Shown here: in pieces, positions 54,005 through 63,322 of the stretch
How the letters are laid out: each line of letters opens with the position of its first letter
Position numbering within the stretch: position 1 is the first letter of the stretch
NCBI GenBank assembly: GCA_937872925.1
Contig: CALMUT010000276.1
Location: 1 to 64,000, forward strand
DNA length: 64,000 bases
DNA from: an uncultured Myxococcales bacterium
GTDB taxonomy: Bacteria; Myxococcota_A; Polyangia; Polyangiales; Polyangiaceae
Direction: 5' to 3'
Position numbers and translations under genes: made by a program
Notes under the pieces: generated by a model
Database searches by the model: none
Seen by the model: only the letters and a program-made list of their open reading frames with translations
Told to the model about the DNA's origin: nothing

Positions 54005-55696
54005 CTAGCGATCATTGGCGTGGGGGATCCTGATCAGTTCCTGCACGTCCACGGGAGCCAACGCACCCAATCCGAACTTGTCTGCGTAGGCCCGCAACAC
54101 TTCGCGGGGGCAATGCGCCGACAGCGCGCACTCTGCAATGTGCGGGCACGCGATCGCGGATGCCACGAATGCGTCGTGTTGCACGCTGGCTTCGGAATGC
54201 ATGAACGCCTCGCTGGCGTATTCCCGCCCCGGCAGCCCGAGCATGCTGGCGCTGTGCTGCAAGTAGGTATCGATGCCGTGGCCGCAGGCGTGCAGCTGGC
54301 GCAGGGTGATGCACGCGGGCACGCCGTCCACGAACACCACATGTTCAGCGCTAATGCAGTGCCGAACGATGTCTTCGAACACGACTGCACTTGCTGCGAA
54401 GCGATCCTGTGGAGATTCACTCGATGGGTAGGGGGTCGCGATGCGTAGCCGCAGAGCGCGCGCCTCTGCGAAAGCATGAATGGCTTGTAGCTCGTGAAGA
54501 TTGCCTTGCACGGCCACACTGCTCAGAGTCACCCGCACCCCCGATAAGGTGGCCAGGACGTCGAGGGCCTGCAGTACCTTCGCGTGGCTACCGACGGCAC
54601 CGGTGACTGCATCGTGCACGGCGCTACTCGCGCCATAAACGGGCACGTACACTTCCACGTTTTGCGGCAACGCCGAAAAGAGCGTCGCCGCAAACGTAGG
54701 GTTCGAAAGCCGCGTGCACGGTGAGAATACGGCGACCTCACGGAACCCCAGATGCGTGATGTGCTCTGCCAGTTCGACGATGCCAGGCAGCGCCAAGGGG
54801 TCGTAGCCGTTGAGGCGCAGCTTGCGGACACCGCGAGCGGCGGCGGCCTCCAGGTCGCGTCGCAGCCCCGGCATGTAGTCGCCGTCACGGCGCCACGCCG
54901 GGGACAACTGTTTCACTGAGCAGAAACTGCACGCTTGCCCGCATTCTGCATCGAGCGCCAAGTTCAGCCACTCGCGACTCTGCGCAACGACTGGGAGCTG
55001 CCTGTTCGTCGCGGCCTGGGCGTCTGCGCGGGGAAAATGCACTTGCAAGTTGGCGCCGTCTCGCAGGGAAAGCAGCGTGGACAGCCACGTCACGAGCAGC
55101 TCCGCCTTCTGCGCGGTCTCGCCACGGTTCGTCAGATACGACACGGAAAAGTTGTGGGTGGACGCAAACACGCGGCCAGCACCAACGGCTCCAATCTCTA
55201 CGCGTAATGGGGCGTGCTCGGGGTGTTCGAAGGTGAGTTCAAGAGCCAGCGTATCCGCCTCCGAACGGCGCGACGCCGGCACCATCTGGCGTAACTTCCA
55301 GCCAAAGGGGGCTGAGACTGTCAGTGAGAGATCCGGAGCCAAGAGCGCCAGCAGACTCTCCGGTCCGAACTCTATTCGGCGTGGCACGCTTGGACCGGCA
55401 GGTACCAATGCGTTCAGATCGGGTTTGCCTTGCTCGAGCGCGTCTTCGCATTTCTGCGCAAGCCCTCCTGCCAGGGCGAGCAAGGCGGCGTGCTCGTCAC
55501 CGGAGAGCAGCTCCGGTGACGAAAGTCGCGCGCTGACGCTGGCGCCCTGGATGGGGTCGTCGGCGGCGCTAGGCGAGCGAACGGTAATGCTTTGGGGGGT
55601 GCCTTGGTCCGAGCACAAATCAAAGGTCAGGGCGTCGGGCCGTCGAGAAATGCCCAGCAGCGTCCACCCAGCCGGAGTGGGCACCCGCATCAACAT
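54005..55696 (-). CDS. Radical SAM protein with long N-terminal accessory region
   Basis: A 563-residue protein (locus I) from ATG 55696, whose first base is the last base of the upstream stop (TGATG). Residues 1-240 are an accessory region with FSVSY at 183-187, like that of locus H. The cluster motif is C252xxxC256xxC259 (CGQACSFC). The GGEPT position is LNGYDPLALPG. Late Cys-rich segments occur (VPACITL, ACPHIAECALSAHC). It is translationally coupled to the unknown protein upstream. Confidence 0.87.
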   Translation of the reverse strand: MLMRVPTPAGWTLLGISRRPDALTFDLCSDQGTPQSITVRSPSAADDPIQGASVSARLSSPELLSGDEHAALLALAGGLAQKCEDALEQGKPDLNALVPAGPSVPRRIEFGPESLLALLAPDLSLTVSAPFGWKLRQMVPASRRSEADTLALELTFEHPEHAPLRVEIGAVGAGRVFASTHNFSVSYLTNRGETAQKAELLVTWLSTLLSLRDGANLQVHFPRADAQAATNRQLPVVAQSREWLNLALDAECGQACSFCSVKQLSPAWRRDGDYMPGLRRDLEAAAARGVRKLRLNGYDPLALPGIVELAEHITHLGFREVAVFSPCTRLSNPTFAATLFSALPQNVEVYVPVYGASSAVHDAVTGAVGSHAKVLQALDVLATLSGVRVTLSSVAVQGNLHELQAIHAFAEARALRLRIATPYPSSESPQDRFAASAVVFEDIVRHCISAEHVVFVDGVPACITLRQLHACGHGIDTYLQHSASMLGLPGREYASEAFMHSEASVQHDAFVASAIACPHIAECALSAHCPREVLRAYADKFGLGALAPVDVQELIRIPHANDR

Positions 55697-57342
55697 CACG
55701 GCTCTCCGCTGCGGGAGCGTCGCAGACCGCTGCGTGCCGCGCGCCAGATGTCCTCGGCAACGGAGCGTGACAACTCTGCACGTCGTTTCCAGGTCGACAG
55801 CGTCGCCGTGTCTGGGGCAGCCAATGCCAGCTGACAACGTTCGTTGCTCGCGCGCAGTCGAGCCAAGAGTTCACTGCGGCGCGCCGAGAACGCCCGGTCG
55901 AAGTCTTCCGGCGTGCTCAGGCGCTCCCAAACTTCCCGGCAAATCTGCGGCAGATCCCCCTCGTAGAAGTCGACCAAAGGCGTCAGCGCTTCGGGTCTTG
56001 CTTCGGCCCTGCAGCGGCGCCACACCGGCTCTGCGAGAGCCGCCATCTCCGCGATATGGGAAAACGGAATACGGTGCGTCAGCAGCACGTGCACGGACAT
56101 GTCATGTGCCACTGCGGTCATGTGTTCGCACCAAAAGCGATTGGGCATGTGCAGCGCTAGCTTGCGTGCGTTGTTCTGGTAGAATCTCTCCGTGGCGACG
56201 TTGATACCAATGGTCCCCTCTAGGTAGAACGAAAGCCAACTGACGGGGTCCACGCGGTAGTCGTCGACCTCGATCAGGCGAGCGCGAAAGCCACCTCCCG
56301 CGACGCCCATCTTGCTCAGCAAGCGGTGTAGGGTTTCCGGGCTTGGCACCGTGCGCATCAGGCCGTCTTCGTCCAGGAAGTATCCCAGTGCGCGCAGGTA
56401 GTCAGCCAGTTCCCGCCGGCGCCGAAACGCTTCCGGCGCATCGAGGAAGTAGCTAGGCCCCGTCGCGAGTTCGGCAGGGATCGGTGCCATCCGTATCCGC
56501 AGAGCCGTTGTCGGTGCAGCAAACCATTCCGCTTGGCAGCTTGCACCAAAGTACCGCGACGCCGCCGTCAGCGTTGGCTGTAGCAGCTGGACCTCACGCG
56601 CGAGGGCTGGGTCTTCCGCTGCAGCCGTGGCGGGAGGTCTTTCGGTAGCGCTCCAGGGGCGTTGCCATGAGCCCGTGCTGGGCGTGGCCAGGGTGAAACT
56701 TTCTTCGCGGATGACCAATGCGAGGGCGCACAACTCTGAGAGCGCGGTGAGCTCGGCGCGGCTGACGTCGGCTTCGGGACCCAGCTGCTGTACAGACATG
56801 CTCAGGCGCTTGCCCCGCATCATAGCTCGATGCGTTTGCGCGGTGTCGATCGTCAGCACTACGCGGCAGGTGGACTCGTCGGTGCCAAACTCGATATTGA
56901 GGCCGCTGGCAGTAGGAAAGACGTCGACGATGCTGGAACCGAGGGGCAGTTCCGCCGCGGAGATGTCCGCCAAGACCTGATGCAAACCACCGACGTCAAA
57001 GGGCACTTTCTCCTGTGCCGGAAGAGGGACCAAGCCGTGCGGGAACTTGAGGTCCGGCGCGCGGTCCAGCCACGCATCCATACACGCACCCACGTGCTCA
57101 AGCAGCTCCGCTGCTTTCGCGCGCAGTTCCAGGTCCCGTGTCGGCAGCGCCGCTTCATAGTACAGCGCGACGTGGCGCAGACGCGCGACGGTGCGCTCAA
57201 GGGAACCCGGCGGCAGGGCGATCACACGGACGTGCCCTACGGCATCTGTGGCGTCGTAGCGCAGCACCAGGCGGTCCGGGCAATCCAGCCGCACACCGGC
57301 GAGTTGGAATCCGTCCGACGCAAATGGAATTCCGAGTAACAT
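55696..57342 (-). CDS. Unknown partner of radical SAM locus I
   Basis: A 548-residue protein without recognised domains and without a CxxxCxxC motif. The N-terminus (MLLGIPFASDGFQLAGV) is reminiscent of the locus I N-terminus (MLMRVPTPAGWTLLGI), and RLSMSVQQLG may correspond to its FSVSY segment. The C-terminal half is helical (RFYQNNARKLALHMPNRFW, IPFSHIAEMAAL). The stop overlaps the locus I start by one base (TGATG). It is probably a complex partner or substrate-binding subunit. Confidence 0.7.
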   Translation of the reverse strand: MLLGIPFASDGFQLAGVRLDCPDRLVLRYDATDAVGHVRVIALPPGSLERTVARLRHVALYYEAALPTRDLELRAKAAELLEHVGACMDAWLDRAPDLKFPHGLVPLPAQEKVPFDVGGLHQVLADISAAELPLGSSIVDVFPTASGLNIEFGTDESTCRVVLTIDTAQTHRAMMRGKRLSMSVQQLGPEADVSRAELTALSELCALALVIREESFTLATPSTGSWQRPWSATERPPATAAAEDPALAREVQLLQPTLTAASRYFGASCQAEWFAAPTTALRIRMAPIPAELATGPSYFLDAPEAFRRRRELADYLRALGYFLDEDGLMRTVPSPETLHRLLSKMGVAGGGFRARLIEVDDYRVDPVSWLSFYLEGTIGINVATERFYQNNARKLALHMPNRFWCEHMTAVAHDMSVHVLLTHRIPFSHIAEMAALAEPVWRRCRAEARPEALTPLVDFYEGDLPQICREVWERLSTPEDFDRAFSARRSELLARLRASNERCQLALAAPDTATLSTWKRRAELSRSVAEDIWRAARSGLRRSRSGEP

Positions 57343-57505
57343 CTGCAGCTATCCAGCAGGACCGGCGCGAGTGTAGCAGGTTGGAACGTCGATGTAGGTG
57401 CAGGTCATACCTTGGCGGCGGCAATGCGTCTCGGGCGCAAATACCGTAGACTTGCCCTTCCTGCTGCCGCATTTGGCGCACCCCCTTCGTTCCAAGGAGA
57501 CCGAG

Positions 57506-58816
57506 ATGCCTCAATTCAACCTGCGCCTGGTGACCTTCGCTGCAGCGGGCACCTTGATCGGTACCGCAATGACCAGTGCGTGCGGTGGCGCAGGGGACGG
57601 CAACCAGTTCGCGGGCAACGGCGCGGCCGCGGCAAACGGCGGAAACGGGGGCAACGCCGCGAGCGCAGCCAACGGCGGCTCCGGCGCTGGCATCAACTTT
57701 GACTCCGGACCCGGGGACGGCGGCATCGATCCCGATGCAGCATGCGACCTGCAGAAATTCACCGCCAAACTCGAGAAGAAGCCCGTGGACGTTGTGTTCA
57801 TCCTGGACAACTCCTGCAGCATGACCGACGAGATCCTGGCGATCCAGAACAACATCAATCAGAACTTCGCGCAGATCATCGCGGCCTCTGGCGTGGACTA
57901 CCGAGTCGTGTTCATTGCCGAGCAGGGGCCGGCCAATCCCGACGAGTCCATCTGCATTGGTCCGCCCCTTGGCGGTACCAGCTGCCCCGTAAGCGCCAAC
58001 CAAACGCCGGTGAACAACCCGCCCATCTTCTACCACTACGACAACAACGACGTAGAGAGCCACGACTCTTGGTGCAAGATGATGGATTGGTATGACAAGC
58101 CAGACCGCTACAACCTTGCAGCGACCGGTTGGCGCGAGTGGTTGCGCACGGAAGCATTCAAGGCATTCGTCGAGATCACTGACGACGGGATCTCTTGTTC
58201 TCGGGGTCAGTGGAGCTACAACGATAGCGACCAAGTTGGCCCCGGCACCAGCGCGGCCCAGCAGTTTGATCAGGACCTATTGGCTCGGGATCCGGCGCAG
58301 TTTGGCACCGCTGCGGATCGTAACTACGTTTGGTACAGCATCATCGGCATCGGCCCGAATCCCGGCAGTTCCGACAAGAGCTGGGCGCCGACGGACCCGG
58401 TCAATACCTCCAAGTGTTCCACCGCGCCCGGCCCAGGCACGGGCTATCAGGCCCTCAGCAACCTGACGGGTGGTATCAAATTCCCGGTCTGCGAAGGCCA
58501 GGGCTTTGACGTGGTATTCCAGGAAATCGCCAAAGGCGTGATCAAGAGTGCAACGATCGCATGTGAGTTCAATGTGCCCGCTCCACCCCAAGGCCAGGAG
58601 CTGGATCTGAAGTCCCTCACGGTGGAATTCACTCCTCAAGCGGGCAGCCCGGTCAAATTCGGTCAAGTGGACAATCTCGCGGCGTGCACTCCGAACTCCT
58701 TCTACATCGAGACCGATAAGATCAAGTTGTGCCCGGACTCATGTACCACCGTGCAGGGGGCAGAGAACGCCGAGTTGCAGATCTTGGCGCTCTGCAAAGG
58801 CCCAGGGCCCTTCTGA
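57506..58816 (+). CDS. VWA-domain lipoprotein
   Basis: A 436-residue lipoprotein from ATG 57506, with an AAGGAGA ribosome site 5 bases upstream. The signal ends in MTSACGG. A Gly/Asn/Ala linker follows. The VWA fold begins at VDVVFILDNSCSMTDEI, a MIDAS-type DxSxS metal site. The rest has aromatic and Cys-rich loops (GTSCPVSANQ) and a beta-rich C-terminus. It is probably a surface adhesin or binding protein. It is divergent from the locus I pair. Confidence 0.85.
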   Translation: MPQFNLRLVTFAAAGTLIGTAMTSACGGAGDGNQFAGNGAAAANGGNGGNAASAANGGSGAGINFDSGPGDGGIDPDAACDLQKFTAKLEKKPVDVVFILDNSCSMTDEILAIQNNINQNFAQIIAASGVDYRVVFIAEQGPANPDESICIGPPLGGTSCPVSANQTPVNNPPIFYHYDNNDVESHDSWCKMMDWYDKPDRYNLAATGWREWLRTEAFKAFVEITDDGISCSRGQWSYNDSDQVGPGTSAAQQFDQDLLARDPAQFGTAADRNYVWYSIIGIGPNPGSSDKSWAPTDPVNTSKCSTAPGPGTGYQALSNLTGGIKFPVCEGQGFDVVFQEIAKGVIKSATIACEFNVPAPPQGQELDLKSLTVEFTPQAGSPVKFGQVDNLAACTPNSFYIETDKIKLCPDSCTTVQGAENAELQILALCKGPGPF

Positions 58817-58833
58817 TCCGGACTGTGCGCGGC

Positions 58834-58859
58834 GGGTCGGCCCAGCAGTGCGCCGACCC
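58834..58859. terminator. 8-bp hairpin between convergent genes
   Basis: GGGTCGGC and GCCGACCC form a perfect stem around a 10-base loop, between the VWA lipoprotein stop and the beta-barrel stop. It lacks a T-run on either side, so it may mark the ends of both transcripts only weakly. Confidence 0.5.
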
Positions 58860-58873
58860 CGCCCGGGCCGCGG

Positions 58874-59578
58874 TCAAAAGGTAGAGAACCCCACGCTCAG
58901 TTCTCCGCCCCAGAGCACGTCACTGTTCAACCCGACCTCCCCCGCGATGGATGCGAAGAACCAGCGCCGGACTTGCAGGCGAATGCCGCCACGGACGGAA
59001 AAACCGAATGTCGTGGACTCGTAGTCGTGAGTTTGTCCGTCGACCTGCAAGGTGGTGTCGAGCAGGTTCATGCTGCCGAGCAAGTCGACGAAGGGCGCCA
59101 CCGCCTTAAACGGGTATTCGCCGCCGATCCCGAAACGAAGCCCCTTGATGGACAGCGAACGCACGCTGACGTCTCTCGCTTGGCCATCAACGTCGTACTG
59201 GCCGCGGGTGGTAGCAGCGTCATAGGCAGCAAACGGCAGGTCGAAGCCCGCGGTCATGCGCACATAGCTGACGACTAGGCGCGCGTCGTAGCGCAGCCCA
59301 AGTGCGAGGACTCGGTCATAGGGCGCAGCGCCGAACGCTTCGTCCAAGCTCAGGGCTGCCGTTCCGTCTGATGGATTGAACGTGGTGTTTGCGTAGCTGC
59401 GCTGGCCCAATAAGAAGCCCATGGACAGCTCGAAGTGGTCTTGTTGGGTGACGTCCCGGTTGTCGAGCGCCTCGATTTGGTCGTGATCTGGAGTGGGTCG
59501 TTGCGTGTCGAAATGGTTCTGCGCGTTGACGCGATGCGAAAACAGCAAGACTGCGATCAAACAAAGAAAGATTTTCAT
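58874..59578 (-). CDS. Outer-membrane beta-barrel-like protein
   Basis: A 234-residue protein with a signal (MKIFLCLIAVLLFSHRVNAQ) and repeated beta-strands rich in aromatic and Gly residues (FELSMGFLLGQRSY, RFGIGGEYPFK, GIRLQVRRWFF), ending GELSVGFSTF with a terminal Phe. This is the pattern of a small outer-membrane barrel. Its 5' region carries phased TGTCAGC repeats and a palindrome, so it is probably tightly regulated. Confidence 0.75.
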   Translation of the reverse strand: MKIFLCLIAVLLFSHRVNAQNHFDTQRPTPDHDQIEALDNRDVTQQDHFELSMGFLLGQRSYANTTFNPSDGTAALSLDEAFGAAPYDRVLALGLRYDARLVVSYVRMTAGFDLPFAAYDAATTRGQYDVDGQARDVSVRSLSIKGLRFGIGGEYPFKAVAPFVDLLGSMNLLDTTLQVDGQTHDYESTTFGFSVRGGIRLQVRRWFFASIAGEVGLNSDVLWGGELSVGFSTF

Positions 59579-59650
59579 GTCGCGTGCATGTGCAAGGGAT
59601 ATTCCGCTGAGCTTCGCGCCCGAAGGGTGCGTGTCTTTTTCGCGTGCGTG

Positions 59651-59664
59651 GGACAGCGCTGTCC
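59651..59664. promoter_or_regulatory. 14-bp perfect palindrome upstream of the barrel gene
   Basis: GGACAGCGCTGTCC is a perfect dyad 73-86 bases upstream of the barrel protein start. It may be a repressor or activator dimer site. Confidence 0.5.
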
Positions 59665-59688
59665 TGCGTGTGGCTCACGCGCACGCAA

Positions 59689-59763
59689 TGTCAGCTTCAG
59701 GTCAGCAGTGCCGCTGCTGCACTTCGCAGTCAGATGTCAGCGCCGTGTCAGCGCCAAGTCACG
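59689..59763 (+). promoter_or_regulatory. Two arrays of 11-base-phased TGTCAGC-like direct repeats (Pho-box-like)
   Basis: Array 1 is TGTCAGC (59689-59695) and GGTCAGC (59700-59706). Array 2 is TGTCAGC (59735-59741), TGTCAGC (59746-59752) and AGTCACG (59757-59763). Each step is 11 bases, as in PhoB/OmpR-family tandem heptamer sites. They lie 111-185 bases upstream of the beta-barrel gene start on the same minus-strand transcript side. Confidence 0.55.
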
Positions 59764-59775
59764 ACAGCGCAGGTC

Positions 59776-60795
59776 TCATTCTGCAGCGGCTTGGGTGACG
59801 GGTTGGAACTCGTCCCAGCCAAAGCGGGACAGATAGTTCTTCCACACGCCCTCACACTGCGCATCATAGCGGCACGCACCGCACTCCGGTCGTTTCGCCC
59901 GCTCGGCATCGTCCAGGTCCGAGCGCATCACCATCAGCAGCTTCTTGCCGGCGTCCGAGCCGCGTCGCTCTTGCTTGCCTTCGACCGGCAGCTCCACGCG
60001 GCTATCCAGATCGTAGTGGCGGTACTTTTCGACGTAGCCGCGGTTGAAGTCCGGAAGGTTCTCGGTCGTGCACAAGGGAATGTCGACCAAGAACGCCATC
60101 GGCGATGCTTCGTCAACGGTATCGAGGCAGCGACGGAACTCCGCTGCGGTCTCGGTATACGAAGCAAATAGTTGCTCGAAGTAGGTGTGCGCGCGACCGT
60201 TGGCTTGCATCACGTTGAACACCACTTGATCGACGCCGAGCCCCCGCAAGAATCCATAGATTTCGGCCATATGCGGCAGGTTGCGTTTGGTCAGCACCGT
60301 GGAGGTATGCAACTCGACGCCGTAGGCTTTGAGCCGAGCGGCGCTCTTCAGCCCCCCAACGGTTTGCTCGAAGCTGCCTGGAGTGCGGGTCAGTCCCTCG
60401 TGCAGTGCTTTCTCGTGTCCGTGGATCGAGATGTAGACGCGATTGAGCCCGCGCTTGGCCAAAGCCGCTGTGTAGGGCAGGTGGCTCATGCGCCGGCCGT
60501 TGCTCATCACGCTAATCAGGCGGTATCCAAGCTCCTTGGCCCAACCGACAAAAGTCGGGAAATCGTCCCGCGTGGTCGGTTCGCCACTGGTGAAGCAGAC
60601 TTCTTCGTAGCCCTGGTGCTGCTCGAGCACCCAGCGCACGCGCTCCGGAGTCATTGCGGAGTTGTTGACGTAGCGCCCCTCGCGGTCCTCTTCCATGCAG
60701 AAAATGCAGTTGTTGTTACAGATGGCCCCAATCGGGATGTGCAACCGCTCCGCGCGCCCCTCGATCCGCCCCGCAATGTCGCGTTCTTCGCCCAT
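59776..60795 (-). CDS. Radical SAM protein with C-terminal auxiliary motif
   Basis: A 339-residue protein (locus J). The motif is C26xxxC30xxC33 (CNNNCIFC), then FTSGEPTTRDD. Its C-terminus reads IPLCTT, then CGACRYDAQCEGVWKNYLSRFGWDEFQPV, the auxiliary-cluster signature that defines the clade in this window. The length fits a core plus small cluster domain. It is upstream of the regulated barrel gene but separated from it by 197 bases. Confidence 0.9.
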   Translation of the reverse strand: MGEERDIAGRIEGRAERLHIPIGAICNNNCIFCMEEDREGRYVNNSAMTPERVRWVLEQHQGYEEVCFTSGEPTTRDDFPTFVGWAKELGYRLISVMSNGRRMSHLPYTAALAKRGLNRVYISIHGHEKALHEGLTRTPGSFEQTVGGLKSAARLKAYGVELHTSTVLTKRNLPHMAEIYGFLRGLGVDQVVFNVMQANGRAHTYFEQLFASYTETAAEFRRCLDTVDEASPMAFLVDIPLCTTENLPDFNRGYVEKYRHYDLDSRVELPVEGKQERRGSDAGKKLLMVMRSDLDDAERAKRPECGACRYDAQCEGVWKNYLSRFGWDEFQPVTQAAAE

Positions 60796-60885
60796 TCGCT
60801 GGATGGAGCGTTGCGGTCCGGAGCGGCCCGGTCAAGTTGGCCCCGGGTTTCCGCGAAAAGCTGGGCATTTTGTCCTCGGCGGGGC

Positions 60886-60901
60886 TGGCATGATCTTGGC
60901 T
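60886..60901 (+). promoter_or_regulatory. Candidate sigma-54 promoter for the sensor kinase gene
   Basis: TGGCATGATCTTGGCT has GG and GC separated by exactly 10 bases (-24/-12 spacing), with most other consensus positions matching. It lies 52 bases upstream of the kinase start, giving a leader of about 40 bases. Confidence 0.5.
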
Positions 60902-60952
60902 AGCTAGGCGGGGCCCCGGCTCCAAAGGGCGGGTCTAGCTGGTCTCGCGCGC

Positions 60953-63301
60953 TTGATCGCGCAAGGGGTTCGTTTGCCTCAGGTGCGTCCGGAAAATACT
61001 GCGCGGTCTTTGCTGCAACGCTCAAGAGGGTCCTTGCAGGGGCGTTTCGTCGTGTTGCTGCTGCTGATGAGCGTGGTCTCCATCGGCTCTTGGATCGTGA
61101 CGGCTCAGGTTGACGGCGAATTGAACGGCTTCGCGAAGCAGATCGACGTAGCCGGCTCCCTCCGCTATCGGCTTCTACGACTCTCGGCGCCACGGCGTGC
61201 CGGATCGGCCCAGGCCGCGTCCGAGACCGAGCGGTTGATGCAGGCGCAAGGGCGCGTGCTCGATCAATTGATCCTGGGTGACCCCGCCATTGCGCTCCCA
61301 CCCTGTGGCTCTCCGCTGATCTGTACCCGGCTGCGAGAGCACAAGCGGCGGCTCCCCGCCGTGGTACAGACCGAGGCAGCGACGGATGCGGCCTCGGGGC
61401 TTCCGACTCCGATCGTCGAAGAGCTCACAAGTCTCGACGCCACCGTGCACGCGATGGCCACCGAAGTGCAGTCCCGGGTAGATCGGGTGTCATTCACCGC
61501 ACGTGTGTCCGCCATATCGACACTGCTCTTGCTTGGACTGGTGGGCATTGGTGTGTGGACGGTGTTTCGGCGTATTCGCCTTGTTGGTGCCGCCGCGGGT
61601 CAGGACTCTCCCGAAGAGCTGTCCCGTCTGGCGCACGGGGACGACGAGGTCGCTCGCCTCTCCAAGGTGCTTTCGTCTTCCATGAGGCAGTTGCAGCAGA
61701 GCAGCCAGAGCGAGCGGGAGCGGGCTGGCCGCATGGATCAACTGCAGGCTTCTGCCAAAACCTTGGCCGAGAGCCTCGATGGGTGGCTTTCGACTGACGC
61801 AGGGCAACCCATCGCGTTGTCCGGGTTGGTCGAGAGTGTGTCCGTATCCGGCGCATGGGTCGATCAGTGCGGCGCACACGGCGAGCTCGATTTGGTCGCC
61901 AGCGAGAACATCGACCGCGCCCGTTGGTCGGAAGTCGTTGCCGAGCGCTACCAACGGGCAATCACTGCCGGCGCGCCCGTCGAGTTCTTGCCCGACGCGA
62001 CGGGAGGATACACGGCGATCGTGCGCCTTGGTTTTCAAGACCAAGTCATTGGACACCTTGGCCTGATCGCGAATTGCCCGATCCAGCTGACGCCGGAGCA
62101 GCACGCTGCCCTAGAAACCATGGCGCAGTTTCTGAGTGCATCGCTTCTGGCGCAGCGACTTTTGGCTGAGCGTCGGCATCGCGAGGCCATCGCGGCGTCC
62201 CTAGCGGTGATCACGGACCTGGAACACTCCGGCGCCGAAATCCGTCGACACTTGAGCGCGCTCGTTTCCCACGATGTGATGGAAATCGCCGTCTTGGGCG
62301 AAACGGGGAAAGTGGACGCGGTGTGGCGCGTGGACGCGCAAGGTTCGGTCGCCCGCGCCGCGCCCGTGTTCCTCGAAGTCCCGCGGGAGCCGTTGGAGTC
62401 GACCCTCGATCCAGCATTCCCGCTACTCAAGGACACCCACGCGCGCTGGGTGCTAGTCGTTCCGCTCTCGGCAGGCGATCGCGTGGAGGGTGTCGTTGCT
62501 TTCGGGCGCGAACACGAGCGCTATCACTCCGGAGAAGTCGACGCCGCGGTGGCACTGGCACCACTTTTAGCAACGGCCGTGGCACGCATGCGCCTGGAAG
62601 AACAGCTGAAGCTCTCCGAGCAGTTCACCGCGCTGGGAGGCTTTTCGCGCATGCTCGCTCATGAAGTGCGTAATCCGCTGAATTCAATGTCGCTGCACGC
62701 GGAACTCGTCGGCAGGAAGCTGCGCAAACTTGAGATCAGCGACGAGCAAAGAAAGCCGCTAAGTGAGCATCTGCAACTTCTCCGCGCCGAGGTGGACCGA
62801 ATCGAAGCGATGGTCAGCGACTTCGTTTCCCTTGCAGCGGGTGATGTTGCCGCCAGCGCTGACGCCGTAGACCTCCGCAAGCTCGTCGACGCCGTTCTCG
62901 AAGTGCATGCTCCCCACTTTGAGCAACACGACATTACGTTGCATGTCGAGACTGGTGACGACCCTGTCATCGTTCGGGTGCATGCGCAGCGCATCCAGCA
63001 GATCCTGCACAACCTCTTGAAGAACGCGCTGGATGCCCTCGCGGGCGAAAGCGAGCGTTCGGTCCGGGTCAGCATCCATCGTAAGACCGAGTGCGTGGAG
63101 GTGCGAGTGCGAGATTCGGGTCCGGGGCTCTCCGACACCAACGTCGTCTTTTCGCCAACTTACTCCACCAAGGCGGGCGGCGGCGGGATGGGGCTGGCAA
63201 TCAGTCGGCAGATTGCGCGACTGCACTCCGGATTCCTGGGCGCAGAAAAGCCTGAGCACGGTGGCGCAGAATTCGTCTTGTCGCTGCCGCTGGCGAGCTA
63301 A
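60953..63301 (+). CDS. Sensor histidine kinase with PilJ-like and GAF domains
   Basis: A 782-residue kinase starting near TTG 60953; GTG 60983 is also possible. Two membrane helices (about 32-50 and 185-207) flank a periplasmic PilJ-type sensor (QIDVAGSLRYRLLRL). A cytoplasmic coiled region and GAF-like domains (about 260-560) follow. The HisKA has HEVRNPLNSMSLHAE and the HATPase DSGPGLSD and GGGGMGLAISRQIARLHSG. No receiver is attached, so a separate response regulator must exist elsewhere. Overall it is NtrB-like. Confidence 0.88.
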   Translation: MIAQGVRLPQVRPENTARSLLQRSRGSLQGRFVVLLLLMSVVSIGSWIVTAQVDGELNGFAKQIDVAGSLRYRLLRLSAPRRAGSAQAASETERLMQAQGRVLDQLILGDPAIALPPCGSPLICTRLREHKRRLPAVVQTEAATDAASGLPTPIVEELTSLDATVHAMATEVQSRVDRVSFTARVSAISTLLLLGLVGIGVWTVFRRIRLVGAAAGQDSPEELSRLAHGDDEVARLSKVLSSSMRQLQQSSQSERERAGRMDQLQASAKTLAESLDGWLSTDAGQPIALSGLVESVSVSGAWVDQCGAHGELDLVASENIDRARWSEVVAERYQRAITAGAPVEFLPDATGGYTAIVRLGFQDQVIGHLGLIANCPIQLTPEQHAALETMAQFLSASLLAQRLLAERRHREAIAASLAVITDLEHSGAEIRRHLSALVSHDVMEIAVLGETGKVDAVWRVDAQGSVARAAPVFLEVPREPLESTLDPAFPLLKDTHARWVLVVPLSAGDRVEGVVAFGREHERYHSGEVDAAVALAPLLATAVARMRLEEQLKLSEQFTALGGFSRMLAHEVRNPLNSMSLHAELVGRKLRKLEISDEQRKPLSEHLQLLRAEVDRIEAMVSDFVSLAAGDVAASADAVDLRKLVDAVLEVHAPHFEQHDITLHVETGDDPVIVRVHAQRIQQILHNLLKNALDALAGESERSVRVSIHRKTECVEVRVRDSGPGLSDTNVVFSPTYSTKAGGGGMGLAISRQIARLHSGFLGAEKPEHGGAEFVLSLPLAS

Positions 63302-63322
63302 GCTCTGTGCCGAGGGCCCGAC

